From Pelomyxa schiedti (taxonomy: Eukaryota; Evosea; Pelobiontida; Pelomyxidae): DNA of 64,000 nt. Each line of letters begins with the position of its first letter. Position 1 is the stretch's first letter. Shown piece after piece: positions 11,301 to 22,013 of the stretch. A model generated the notes under the pieces. That model was not told the DNA's origin. It was given only the letters and a program-made list of their open reading frames with translations, and did no database searches. The DNA is taken from NCBI GenBank assembly GCA_020536535.1, contig JAHLWZ010000843.1:16792-80791 (forward strand). Reading direction: 5' to 3'. The translations under genes and the position numbers were made by a program.

Positions 11301-12499
11301 TCAACGTGGGTGTGTATCTGCTCACCTCATTTCAAGAAGGAATAACATTGTGAAGGAAGAAGGAGGCCTTAATTGGTTTGGTTCTGCTGAGTCATTAAAT
11401 CCTCCTTATGTACCGCAACTGGCTCCTGAGTCTTTTTGGACTGCCTCTCTTGTTTGTGCTCATGACTGTTTTTAATAATTCTAACACTACTTGAAAGGTC
11501 ACCAGATTTAAAGCGATCTCTGGGTTGACAGGAAAAGTCCTCCTCACTGGCCGCACACAAATGCACTCTGCACGACTCCTAGACCTCCTTTCACAACAAG
11601 GCCTTCAATTTGATTTGGTGATTGTGCGCGAGCTCCAACGCGCACCTGGTCACCAATCAGGCTTATCTGATTGCCTTCGCACAGTAATTGGGTCTTGGTG
11701 CATGCCCTCTCTTCGATTCAAACAGGAGGCAATTAAGCATCTGCTACAGGCCAATCCACATGTTCACACTATCGAGCTTTGGGATGATAATGAAGCACAG
11801 ATGACTGAAATAGCCAAGCACGCAACACTGTTTAGTTCACCAGGAACGACCACTTCTTCACACCTTGTGGTACCCCACAGAACGATTCTGTCCCAAACTG
11901 CGGAACGCGACCTCGTATCGCGACTAATTGCCAGTTCTCCTAACAAATTCTCGCTCCATGAAACTACCTCCTACGTTGCAGCCGTACTGAACCCAGCCAG
12001 CAAAGAGAGGTTACTTTCAGCCATAACCATTCCAGAAGGCTGGACAATTCATGCCACGCACATGACTATTCACCTCGGTCCCGTGCGAAACAAACCCTCA
12101 CGCGAATCCAAACCCAAAGCCAACCCCAAAGGTGCCAACAAAAAATCCGGCAAAACCTCAAAGGCAAACAAAAGGGGACCAGATAGCACAAATTCCGACG
12201 AAGAGGACAACAACAATTCCACTGAATCAGTGCACTACAAACTAGGAGAGCAAATGGAAATAATAGCTACTGCAGTGGGAAGAACAGCCAAGGCTCTTGC
12301 TGTCAAAGTGGAGGGAGTTCCAACAAGCAGGAGATTGTGTGACACCGGTGGGGTACCACACGTCACAATTGCAACTAACACTGCTGGAGGCAAGCCAAAG
12401 GACAGCAAGGAGATTCACGCGTGGGAACCTCTTGCCGCTCCCATAACCCTCACCGGCCTAGTCACCGCTGTGCAACAGTTAAGCCTCACAGCGACGTGA
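8391..12499 (+). CDS. Multi-domain RNA repair protein: RNA ligase, nucleotidyltransferase, HAD phosphatase, 2H phosphoesterase
   Basis: The start is ATG 8391 (MENQIWANPEQNPK); in-frame codons upstream hold no better Met. A GC-rich Ala/Pro/acidic tail is followed by a T4 Rnl1-like ligase: CRGLVLSHSRNSGGCEW, VVARPFDKFLNYGEP, motif I EKIDGTL (adenylated Lys codon 9364-9366), motif III FMFELVSPLNRVL, motif IV HEGFVAVDY and motif V RVKVKHPAYV. Next comes HGSEDSVDLDVVYIV at about 10365-10412, matching the Gly-Ser...Asp-x-Asp signature of MNT-type nucleotidyltransferases. A HAD domain follows (CIFDFDATLFASP, GGLNWFGS, then GKVLLTGR), of the type Pfam names for 'Swiss Army Knife' RNA repair proteins. 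The C-terminus has two 2H motifs, HMTIHLG and PHVTIAT, split by a Lys-rich insert. Such proteins reseal broken RNA, such as cleaved tRNA, by processing 2',3'-cyclic phosphate ends and joining them. No P-loop 5'-kinase was seen. Introns include about 10712-10754 (43 bases). Confidence 0.8.
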
Positions 12500-12658
12500 C
12501 ACCGGCACCAACAAGCACAACAAAAAGAAAACCAAAACCCAAAAAAAGAAGCGACACATTTCCGTTTCCTGTCATTTTCACAAAACACACCAAAACCTCG
12601 TTATGTGTACAACGAAACTTAGTGACACAGCACAGAAAACCAACAAACAACAAAAAAA

Positions 12659-13586
12659 ATGGGAAACGGACCGTCGAAAGCAGAGCTCGAGGAGCTTCAT
12701 AGACAGTTTGGAAGTACCTTTTCATAAGCCTCTTTGAAACAACAAAATTGCCCACCTTTCATACACATAACCGAAACCGTTTGCAAGTCGATTGAGAATT
12801 AAAACGCAACAACGATGCGGCCATTGACTCGACCCATAAGTTAGCATCGAGGACCTCAAGACACACGCCAAGGCGTTCAGAGAGGTCAATGGCGCGATGA
12901 CATTGGCAGACTTTAGGAGATTCTCAATGGAGTCGTCGACGCAGCTACCACCAGGAGTCATTGAGAAGATATTTTTCGCTTTTGACAGGAACAGAGACGG
13001 GTTTGTTTCTGCCACCCCCCCCTTTTTTTTCCCCTTTTGCTCATTGGGACCAAAAGGAGAATAGATGTCAGAGAGTATTTGATGATGATATCCTTAACTA
13101 GAGGAGGAACTCTTGGTAAGTCCAAATAATTGTTATAGCACAAAGTGTAACAGTGGGGGGGAAAAAAAAATTCCAGATGAGAAACTACAGGGTAAAAAAA
13201 TGTGCTGATGATACGTTCCATTCATTGTATTTCACAGCTTCATTTGATATCTTTGATTCCAACAGAGATGGGAAACTCGAGAAGTATGAAGTCCGAAGTC
13301 TACTTGAAGCCGCCAACGTCACAGTATCCTCCGCCCCTTAATTCCTTCTCTACTTAATGAATATTAGTATGCCGGTTCTATAAGCCTTGGACTTACGCCA
13401 CAGATGGAAGCTCACGTAAATGATCTTGTTGAACAAACCTTTGAATTGTCAGATACCAATCATGTAGGTGATTCCATAATTTTTTTCAATTCCAACATGA
13501 AACAGGACGGTTTTATTGATAGGGAAGAATTTGTCCACGCCTTCAAGACACACCCCAAAGTACTTGAATTTTTCAAGCAGTTATGA
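12659..13586 (+). CDS. EF-hand calcium sensor of the recoverin/NCS type, probably N-myristoylated
   Basis: Exons 12659-12713, 12841-13000, 13060-13115 and three further short ones join in frame. The N-terminus MGNGPSKAELEELH fits the N-myristoylation pattern Met-Gly-x3-Ser. The layout follows neuronal calcium sensors: a degenerate first hand, then FFAFDRNRDGIDVREY, then LMMISLTRGGTLDEKLQ, then FDIFDSNRDGKLEKYEV, then SDTNHDGFIDREEF. Loops two to four carry the acidic positions needed for calcium. Length is about 175-180 residues, close to the family norm. Expected role: calcium-dependent membrane switch regulating a partner kinase, receptor or channel; the partner is unknown. A run of C and T near 13015-13035 lies within an intron. 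The 160-base gap before it holds the stop of the RNA repair gene. No transfer signs. Confidence 0.82.
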
Positions 13587-13860
13587 GACTCTAGCTCTCT
13601 ATACAAGTAATATAAAACACTATCCTATAAAATAGTTCTTTCCTCGAATCCCATCACTTTCTCATTCAACACCAATAATCACTCAAGACTTCCATGTTCG
13701 GAGGTTGGTCGTGTCTTGTGAAATGTTCCTTAGGCTCTGTGCCACTATCGAATTTCACTTTGTGGCTCTTCTTAGAATATAATGACGATTTTAATTCATG
13801 CTAAGTTTTGGATTGTACACAATAGGGAAAGAAGCCAACCAGTCTGCCTTTGTGGGGATG

Positions 13861-16256
13861 TCAGCTCTTTTTTCTCTGGGCTGTGTCTGTTTGGTTTTGT
13901 CTGGGGGAGGTGGTTTGTAGGGAGGGTGTTGTTGATGGGGTTGGGGTAGCGGCTGTTGGGTTCGGCAAGGCCGGTGAGGGTGCTGCTGGGACGGTGGAGG
14001 GAGTGGCAGACGAGGGAGAGGATGTGGATGGTGTGCTTTGTTTTTGGAAGCAGCTGTCGCAAACCCGCTGCTTGAAGGTCTCCGAGGGAAGCATCAATTT
14101 GCTTTTGGAACATCCACCACATACGACTTTCCCACATAGCCTGCAGTGGTGCTGTTTTCCGCGATGTAAGGGAAAGAACATGAAGAGAATGTGGAACATG
14201 CCCTTCTATTGAGTATGCCAAAGTCAGTATCACATATCACGCAGTTACGTGTTTCCCCGTCGGGCTGATAGCGGTTTCTTCTTGTAAAAACGGAGAGGGG
14301 TTACTAACCTGCCACACAGGGGCCTCAAAAGACGACCCCTGATCGTTTGCTGGCTCCGCAATAACAGTGCCAGAACTGTCTTTTATAAATCGTTTCTTTT
14401 TAGATTTGATCTTTTCATTCTTGAGTTAATGTAAATTCTAATGATTCTGTACAAACATCTTTCACAGCGTTTTGGAGGTCCGTAACCCAGGAGTTTTTCT
14501 CTTCAGGGGTTTCTGTATAGGCAACAAATGATTTCTTTGCTGAGGCAATCTTGTGGACCATCAGCAAGGCACTGTCTGTGTGGGAGTACAGACCGAAAAA
14601 GCGTTTTGCAGTTTATCAGTATCAGCAATATCTTCGATATGCTTTACTTCCTCGAGTTGTAGAACTACTTGTCTTCCACCGTCATATATCAGAATATCAT
14701 TAAACAGGAAGAAGGTCCGTTTTTTGTCTGTTTTGCGGCACCTCTTCCATATTTGGCCTTCTCGTAAAAACACCCGATGTGGTTCCACAAGCTAGTAAAA
14801 TAAGTTTACTTTACATCACCAAAATTGTGATGACGCACATTGAACCCAGAGAGAGGAGAACTGAGTTTCTGTTGAATTTCAAGTAATTTGCGGCCATTTT
14901 CTTGTAGCCGGATAGAGTCATTGACCTGAGCTGCTACTTCTTTGAGTTTGTTAGTCGCACCCACGAGATTGCCATAGTCTGGGTGAGTTGGGGGGGTATG
15001 GGAGACAAAATCCTATGCATTTTGGTTGGAAAGCGTTCCAAATTAAGAAGGGAAGATAAACCAGACACCTCAAGTAGAAGTTTATATCTGGGCAGTCGTT
15101 GTACTGGCAAAATCAAAAAAGAGGGTAAATTAAGGCCTTTGCATTTCGGTTCAGTGAGCTTATCCTTACAAAATGAGTTTTTTTGGGGGAAACTCGGTTG
15201 CTGGTACTTGGAGAAATTTGGTAAAAAAGACATTTTTCTCTAAATCGTCCAGAGTGGAAAAGCAGTTATTGTAATTGCATGCATAAGTACTGTATAACTT
15301 CAGGAAGGGAATCTGACAAAGAAAGTAAACACTAATTAGATGAGTGTTAGGAAATACAAATTCAAGGAATTTGTCCCCAATTAAAGTTGTGGGTGTCCAT
15401 TCGTCCATCCTTTCCTCCAACCCAGCCAATAACAAGCAATTTAACTTACAAATAAAAGTTAGAAAATAAGTACAACTCTGAAGCAAGTCACCTGCCAAAT
15501 TTCTTGTATATTAGAGAATAAGGCATAAAGTTTGTCTGGAGGTATCTGATCAGATTTCATCAGTGGCTTGAGAAACACCTTCTCAACTATTAGCAGATAA
15601 GTTGGCACATATTAAAATGCAAACCTCTACGCAAACGTGTATCTGCTCAACATATGTCCTCTCAGTGGTAAGTATTTCTTTTGCAATGTGGTTTCGCTTG
15701 TCGTCCGGGGTGCTGTTTTTGTTAGTCACTGCTGCAGAAACCGGTTTTAGCTCTTCGTGGATCGGGTGTTGGGGCTTAAACAGCATTGTATTCCGGCTAT
15801 ACATGCTATTGCGTGGAAGTGATGTTGTCCCAAGAACAGACTTTCTGACCTGAAATAAAATGAACAAGTGGAGATTGTGGGCGATTGGCGTACGTCGGCC
15901 CCACTGTTCGCAGAGTTTGCGCTGGTGCCATTGGCCGTTTGCCCACCGTTACTTCCGGGGGTTGTTCCGGAAGCGTATAGCCCCTGATGGGGCAGTGAGG
16001 TTGCCTTTGGCAAAAACCCTGATGTGTTTGGTAGAGGTACAACAGGACCAGTAACGGCCGATTTGCTGCGTGTCAGCTTAGCACTAGCAGATGTATTGGT
16101 GTTGGCGTTTGTGTTTGTGTTAGCGCCGTTTGCTGTGGTTGAAGACTGGGAGAGATTCGAAGAAGTGCTCGTAGCGGCACCACTAGCCGGCACACTGGCA
16201 CGTTGCACAGATCCCGAAGCACCAAGAGACGATGACGACGACGTTTTGTGCAGCAT
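13861..16256 (-). CDS. Rho-family guanine nucleotide exchange factor, DH-PH-FYVE (FGD-like)
   Basis: ATG at 16256 opens a Ser/Thr/Asn-rich tail (MLHKTSSSSSLGASGSV). The DH (RhoGEF) domain follows with conserved region 1 NHIAKEILTTERTYVEQI at about 15665-15720 and conserved region 3 LILPVQRLPRYKLLLE at about 15070-15120. Then comes a PH domain (VFLREGQIWKRCRKTDKK, FFLFNDILIYDGG; end of PH near 14490 with ETPEEKNSWVTDLQNA). The FYVE zinc finger is CVICDTDF near 14235 plus RGKQHHCRLCGKVVCGGC near 14110-14165 and RVCDSC near 14060. The tail is Thr/Pro/Ser-rich and stops at TGA 13861-13863. This order is that of the FGD family: the DH activates a Rho/Rac/Cdc42 GTPase, and PH and FYVE read phosphoinositides, FYVE usually PI3P on endosomes. 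The exact exon junction inside the FYVE finger, between DTDF and HRGK, is unclear to me; no standard GT-AG pair preserves both halves perfectly. Confidence 0.82.
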
Positions 16257-16410
16257 GCTGCACCCAACACCACTCGGTTTGTTTTATTAATGTTTATGGG
16301 CAGTGAGATCTCTTTCCCTTCTTTCAGGACAATCATGCCACACAAAAACCCAGTTTCACGAAACTCTGAAAGTAAACGATTTTTTTGGCAGGTGTTGCCT
16401 GCCAGTTGAG

Positions 16411-17617
16411 ATGGCAACATGCAATGCCCCGGTTATTACAGTTCATGATTATAAGTTGGTGGATGGAGATCCCTTGTCGGGTCCCGGGGTGGTTCCGTTT
16501 CAGGTCTGTCGCGTTCTCTTTGCTTTTTGATTGGGGGCGTTGGCGTCGCTGGGAGGAGGAGATCTCGGCACCACATTGACTCTCTTTTGCAATTGATTGG
16601 GTACAGCTGCTTTCGGACCTGCACCAGGAACTCGCTTGTCAAGACCAGTTTACGTGGGAAGTAAATGCCCCATACCTGGTTTTGTGTGGCGACACAGCTA
16701 ATGGTACTACATCTGCTTTTGGTGATTTCCTGCGGAAACAATCTCCTCGGTATCGAGGGATTTTTGTGGTTCCTGGGAATGTATGTCACCCATTGCTATT
16801 TAAAAAGAGAAAACCTCCTTTACAGCACGAATTCTACAAAAATGAATACCATGGAACACGACAAGCAATGCAAGCTCTCGAAGCAATCCCCAATGTACAT
16901 GTTCTCGACAGGAAGACATGCGTTGTAGAGGGAATAAAGTTGATTGGTGCCACTCTGTGGTCACAGACCGCTTCATCACAGCTCAACGACTTCACACTCA
17001 TCAAAATTGCAGAGCCTGATGGGTATGCTGCTTTTTCTTACTGCTTTGCCTCCTCACTTTTTTTTTCTTTTTCCGACACAGGTCTACAAGGAAGCTAACT
17101 CCAAAAGATACCACGGCCTTTTTCCAACAAGAACTGGAATTTATAAAATCAGAAGTTGCAAGTGCTAAGGCCGCAGGTCAGCGTGTTTTAGTACTTACTC
17201 ATCATTGTCCGTTGCGGAATGAACCCGGTTTTTCCACTGACTTGAGTTCATTTATTAAGAGCAACAAGCACATTTGTGTGTGGATGTATGGTCATACTCA
17301 CTATTCCATAAGAACGAGGTTTTTCCTGCTTTATGAATAACATCTCACTCAGCCCCAGATGTGGATCAACCCTCGTTATCAGCAATCAACTGGGGTATGC
17401 ATATCAAATGGGGGAAGTAGACAATAACTTCCATCCCGAATGTGTTGTGGCTATCAAGGCACCAACTGGTGACAGCAACGTCTGGGCAGGCAATTCCATC
17501 AAGCGAGCCAAACACCTTGAAGAGCTTGCAATGGAGGCCAAAATGGCCGCAACCCCAACAACTGCAGCACCTCCTCCACCCCCACCACCAAAAAAGCCCA
17601 TGAAGAAATCTTCATGA
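16411..17617 (+). CDS. Calcineurin-like metallophosphoesterase
   Basis: ATG at 16411 gives MATCNAPVITVHDYKLVDG. After one intron the metal-binding motifs appear in order: LLSDLHQE (Asp-x-His), LVLCGDT (Gly-Asp), VVPGNHEFY (Gly-Asn-His-Glu, across an intron at about 16780-16826), VLTHHCPLR, and MYGHTHYSIRT (Gly-His-x-His). All five metallophosphoesterase motifs are therefore present and the enzyme should be active. The substrate cannot be read from sequence. The tail is Ala/Thr/Pro-rich with a run of prolines and ends with lysines at the TGA near 17617. The start lies 154 bases from the divergent RhoGEF start at 16256, so the two share an intergenic promoter region. The gene is convergent with the minus gene ending at 17968. 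Confidence 0.82.
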
Positions 17618-17967
17618 AGAGAACAATTCACTCAATAGCAAATCACTTAGGTGTTAAGAATGTGAAGGAAAAGGTGAGAAATGTGCCGGACTGGACTGGG
17701 GTACCATTTCCCATCCCACAATTTAGTTCCACCGAAGAAAGAAACCTTTTTTATCGGGGATGATGAGAAAATGAATCTGGGGGTGGGTGAGAGGAGATTG
17801 GGCTGATGCACGATCGTGTTGGTTGCGGATATCCCCTGGCTCGTGTTGTGCATTTCCCCATTGCCCTCACTCAAACCCAAAAAAATGAATACTTAATTAA
17901 ATAATTTTTTTTATGTATTCCCGTTTGGACTTGTTGGGAGTTCTGGCATACAACTTTTAAAGATAAC
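17618..17967. other. Intergenic interval between convergent genes
   Basis: About 350 bases between the stop codons of the metallophosphoesterase (plus) and the unrecognised one-exon gene (minus). It is AT-rich toward 17880-17920 and should hold both polyadenylation regions. No gene or structured element seen. Confidence 0.5.
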
Positions 17968-19125
17968 TTAGAGGAATGCAAGTGTGGTTGAACTGTGGGG
18001 ATAGCACCGAGTACGGAAACGGCACAGAGTCAATCCAGTCTGTGAATCAATCACAGCCCTGCATATGGTTGATGCGCCTGTTGAGGTTTCTTTTCCCGCA
18101 ATGAGGCCGCGGTCCATGAGGGGCTGGTATTCATCATTTGGAAAAATGATAGAAGTGCAGGGTTGGCAGGTGAACACATTGTATGTGGCTTTCCCAGCCC
18201 TCACCAGCTCGTTGCCGGCCTTGCTGAAGCCCAGCCACCCAGTAGACAGCTTTGTCCTCTCACCTGTTGTGAGGTTTGAAACAAAGGCACCACAGGCACC
18301 ATCATTCTCCACAGCAAAGGAGTGACCACTGGCATCATCAACGAAGAGGCAGGGGGGGGTGACATAGCACGACTCCCGTGTGGTCAGCTCCCTTCCCTCC
18401 TTCACAACAACCAGGGACCCTGATGAAAAGCTCCTTTCCAGGTCCACAGTCATCACATTCCTCACGTGATCATATAGGCTCCTCATAAACTTGGCCAGAA
18501 CTGAAGCCTCGTCACCGAACCCAATCAGGCCAGGCACAGTGTGTGAGAACACAACGTCAACATTCCAAGAATCCGGGATTTCAAGCGACACCCACAATGA
18601 CTCAGGGGAGGGAATCGCTCTGTGGATGAATAGATTGCCTTTTGTGAAGCCCAGAGCCCACTTGTGGTTCCCCCAGAACCTGGAGATCTGCAACTCGGGA
18701 GTCCGGATGGTCCATACCCTGTTGTGACCAGGGCTCTTGGACCAGTCAATGATCTGGCTGGAGAACTGGCTGGAGACGGTCCCCTGCTTTCTGTAACACC
18801 TTGCCAGGAGCCTGTCACACCCCAGCCAGCACGAAAAGGTGTGGTCGTGGGTCCATTCGTCGGTCTCCTCGGCGCTGATGACGCCAAGCGTGGCGCCGAT
18901 CGACGCGACGATGTTCCGGCACGACTCGTTCACGCTCTTGACAATGAAGCGCCGCGCGGGAGTGAGCACCCAACGCTCGCCGATGAGCCTCACGACGTCG
19001 TTTGTGACGCGAGGTGGCCCCACAAACGACCGATTCCGGATTGTGGGCGGTGGGCACAACGCAAAGCACATCGCAACGGCTTGGTCTCGTGCGTCGATCG
19101 CAACTTCAACAGTGCACGGGTGCAT
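17968..19125 (-). CDS. Unrecognised protein, single exon, about 385 residues
   Basis: I do not recognise this gene. The longest open frame begins at a TTG at 19170; the first ATG, at 19125 (MHPCTVEVAIDARDQ), is the likely start. It is free of introns, unlike its neighbours, and the 5' half is GC-rich (about 18700-19070). The sequence is of normal composition and rich in Val/Ile/Trp/Phe, with recurrent strand-like segments such as HNRVWTIRTPELQISRFWG, HKWALGFTKGNLFIHR and CYVTPPCLFVDDASGHSF. This suggests a beta-rich, perhaps propeller-like, fold. There is no signal peptide or membrane span. Gene-family expansions of this sort of intronless protein occur in some protists, but I see no second copy here. 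It lies 160 bases downstream of the TTC14-like gene on the same strand. Confidence 0.6.
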   Translation of the reverse strand: MHPCTVEVAIDARDQAVAMCFALCPPPTIRNRSFVGPPRVTNDVVRLIGERWVLTPARRFIVKSVNESCRNIVASIGATLGVISAEETDEWTHDHTFSCWLGCDRLLARCYRKQGTVSSQFSSQIIDWSKSPGHNRVWTIRTPELQISRFWGNHKWALGFTKGNLFIHRAIPSPESLWVSLEIPDSWNVDVVFSHTVPGLIGFGDEASVLAKFMRSLYDHVRNVMTVDLERSFSSGSLVVVKEGRELTTRESCYVTPPCLFVDDASGHSFAVENDGACGAFVSNLTTGERTKLSTGWLGFSKAGNELVRAGKATYNVFTCQPCTSIIFPNDEYQPLMDRGLIAGKETSTGASTICRAVIDSQTGLTLCRFRTRCYPHSSTTLAFL

Positions 19126-19285
19126 ATTGGGAAAAAATTTTGGAGTCTCCAACTGGTTTTCAAAGACCAAGTTGGGATAAGAACGGTGTTACTCCACGTT
19201 CGTTTGGGGGTGAAAAGTGTAGGGATGGAAGAGAATACCGAGGAACAAAAACATTCTTTTGTGTTTTTGGGACAATTGGCCCATA

Positions 19286-21781
19286 CTATGATCGTGGCTT
19301 TTTTGCGGTTGTGGGGCTGTTTGGGGGTGAGTTTGGTAGTGACGAGGACGAGGAAGGAGAAGGGGATGGCGACTGGTGGTGCCTTCGTTTGCTTCCTTTG
19401 TGGCTGTGCCTATGGCTGTGACTGTGGCCGTGTTTGTGGTGGTGTTTGTGGTGCCTCCGGTGTGCCCCATTGTCACTGCTGTCACCAGCACCCGGACCAG
19501 CCGCAGCGTCAGCGGTAGCGGTAGCAGTAGCACCACCACGTGTGTGCCTGTCTCTATCGGAATCGGAAGCGGAGGAAGAATTGTGCCCTTTGTCTCTGCT
19601 GGATTCCCTTTCCTTCCGGTGCCGGCTTTTGTGATGTGAACTCTCTTGTTCCAGTAAGGAACGGAGTTTATCGGCAGCTGCATTTGGTGGGGTTTCGTGG
19701 ATGGGGGATCTATTAATTGAATCGACCTGGAGGAAAATGCAATGTGAGTAGGAAACCAGTTGAGGAAGAACCTACTTGTTTCCTGACACCCAAAAGATAT
19801 GTCGCGGCGCGAGGGTGGTTTGGGTTAATCCTTAGTGCAGCTTGAAATTTTGGGATGGCTTGTTCAAGTTGATTCAGTTTGACATGCCTATCCAAGAGTG
19901 AACAAATCTTTGGAGTTGAACGTGAACTTACGCACAACCCCAGGCAACATGGGCATCGGCATAATTTGGTACCACTTCAAGTACTTGTTTATACAGTGAA
20001 ATTGCTTTAGCAGGATCTCCAGGTGTTTTATTGGCTATTTCCAATCCTCGTTCAACACTGGGTAGATATACAACCATGTTTTGGATTTGTAGACAGAGAT
20101 TTGAATTGTATGAGCCCAGGGAATTGAAAGATGAAAAAGGTCCTCCAGCAATGACAGAACACAATAAGGCATCCCCTCCTTCACGGAAAGGAGGGGGAAG
20201 AAGGAGTATATCGAAGAAACAGAGAAGAGGCAGATGGACCACCAAGGTGGGTTTTATGGCATATATTTATAGGTTTTAAAAGCGCAAGGAAACGTATGCA
20301 ATTTGGATTGTGGAAGATTATCTAGAGTACATAAGTAATGGACATAAACTTCTTTTATAAAAAGTCTTGGCATACATGCAGTTGGTTAAGTAGCAACAGT
20401 AATCAATGAAGGCACGTAAAAAGTTAACAGGGGAGGGTGCAGGAAAAATGTGAAACAAAGAAAATATATAAATATATGCGTGTGTTTGAAAAGAGAGTGA
20501 GAAGAAAGCGGGGACGTGCGTTTCTTTTGCCCATTGATTGTTTTGTTGGTCTCTTATCAAGGTGTACATGTACTTCTTTGGTACCCTTCCAAATGATTGA
20601 GCGAAAATATTAAAAATTGAATGTTCTTACGGCACTTTAGGCAGCATTGAACCTGCTTCATCCAATGCGTAGGCTACATAATGATGAATAAGTGGAAAGA
20701 ATAAAAATAATGTAAACCTTCTGTGAGTAGTTCAAGTGCGTGAGGGTTATGGAACAGTTGATTAGAGTTCAACAAATCACAAAAAGTTGCTGAAGAAGCC
20801 TCAAAAAGGCTTTAGAAGATCACAATTACCCAGAAAAATACCTTGGCCCACATGGATTGCACAGAGAAGACATTGCTATTTCGGAGACTCAGGTTCACTC
20901 GCTCAGATTCAACATCGACACTTACAACAGCAGCTTGGAGTGTTTAGAACAAAACAGAAAGGGGACATAATACCTAAAATAGAGTCCCCTTCCCGGAAGT
21001 CGTCAATTGATATTGGAGTTGATTCTAGTTTCGATTTCCTATCATCGGGGCTGTCATCTAAGATATGGCACATGCCCTATGACATACTTAAATAAACATG
21101 GAGTGTGAGGAAAAGTGAAAGATACTTTGACACCCAAGTCACAAAGAAGTGGGAGAGCCCGAGCAGACACCCTCAATTCTGCCGAAATGGACACTACTGC
21201 GTGTCGCAATCTGACAAGAAGACCGTAGGCTCTCTTGGATTCCACGACAGCTTCCACAACACACTCCCCTACGACTTGCTTCAATTCCTTTTTGTTGGTT
21301 TGTGGTTTGGAAAAAAACAGAGTAGGAATAGAAGGAAAAACCGTGAATGCCAAGTTTCTCCAGTACACTTCGTCATGCTGCCTGGTCACTGGAGTGCTAA
21401 TAGCACGTACCTGAGGTCCTGCAAACGAGCACAAAGATGGCATAGTAACGAAGCCACACGCCTCGCTATCGCCTGGTAAAATGAATAAAACAAATAGAGG
21501 AAAGGCAGTCAGCGTTAAGTAAAGCGTGTTTGATTTGGAAAAAAACCAACCAAGTGCACGCGAAATAGTGTCCTTCTCGATAGATGCTTTGACGGTCTCT
21601 TGCACGTGCTGACCAACGATATCATGCGAAACGAGAGCGAGTAGCCGTTCTTTCAACGCTGCACCGCAATCACCGTAACACGGAAACCTTACGCGGAGTG
21701 TTGATAGCGGCGCCAAAGATGGACACAAACATACCTTAAAGAACAATCGGGGTCCGATGGTGACACGGTAGATCCCGACAT
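19286..21781 (-). CDS. TTC14-like protein: S1 RNA-binding region, TPRs, Arg/Ser/His-rich tail
   Basis: The likely start is ATG 21781 (MSGSTVSPSDPD), spliced into SLKERLLALVSHDIVG. The middle part VVGECVVEAVVESKRAYGLL (about 21240-21300) and, after introns, FREGDSIL plus VDVESERVNLSLRNSNVFS (about 20840-20990) align from memory with the N-terminal and S1 domains of TTC14. A segment NPHALELLTEG follows. TPR units follow: VERGLEIANKTPGDPAKAI, LYKQVLEVVPNYADAHVAWG and LEQAIPKFQAALRINPNHPR. The tail has the TTC14-like ADKLRSLLEQE followed by Ser-His-His-Lys-Ser-Arg and His-rich repeats (HRHSHKGSKRRHHQSPSPS), stopping at TAG 19286-19288. The family is nuclear and linked to RNA processing through its S1 domain and RS-like tail; that role is inference. 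A long intron-like stretch, about 20260-20640, carries no exon I can place. Confidence 0.62.
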
Positions 21782-22013
21782 GGTACCACAGGACAAGCTC
21801 TGAAATGACTTCGAATTTCTCTGTTTTCTTCCCAGAACACAAAGATGATGATAATCAACTCATCTCAGCCGAGGACAAAAAGGGCGATTGGCACAACACC
21901 TCATAAAAATGAGACGGACGAGATAAGATGGGAACCCCGGCCCATCTGTCAAAAAGAAATTACGACCGTAATGAGATCGTAACCATTAATACAAAAAACC
22001 CTGTAAAGTAATA
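21782..22013. promoter_or_regulatory. Divergent intergenic region
   Basis: 232 bases between the TTC14-like start (minus) and the ATG of a small putative plus gene. It includes the purine-rich patch AAGATGATGATAATCAACTC, but no recognisable promoter motif. Confidence 0.35.

Noticed and set aside
18664-19518. Plus-strand open frame of 284 codons
   Set aside because: Antisense to the one-exon minus gene and the TTC14-like tail. No recognisable protein features, and it runs through the His/Ser repeat complement.
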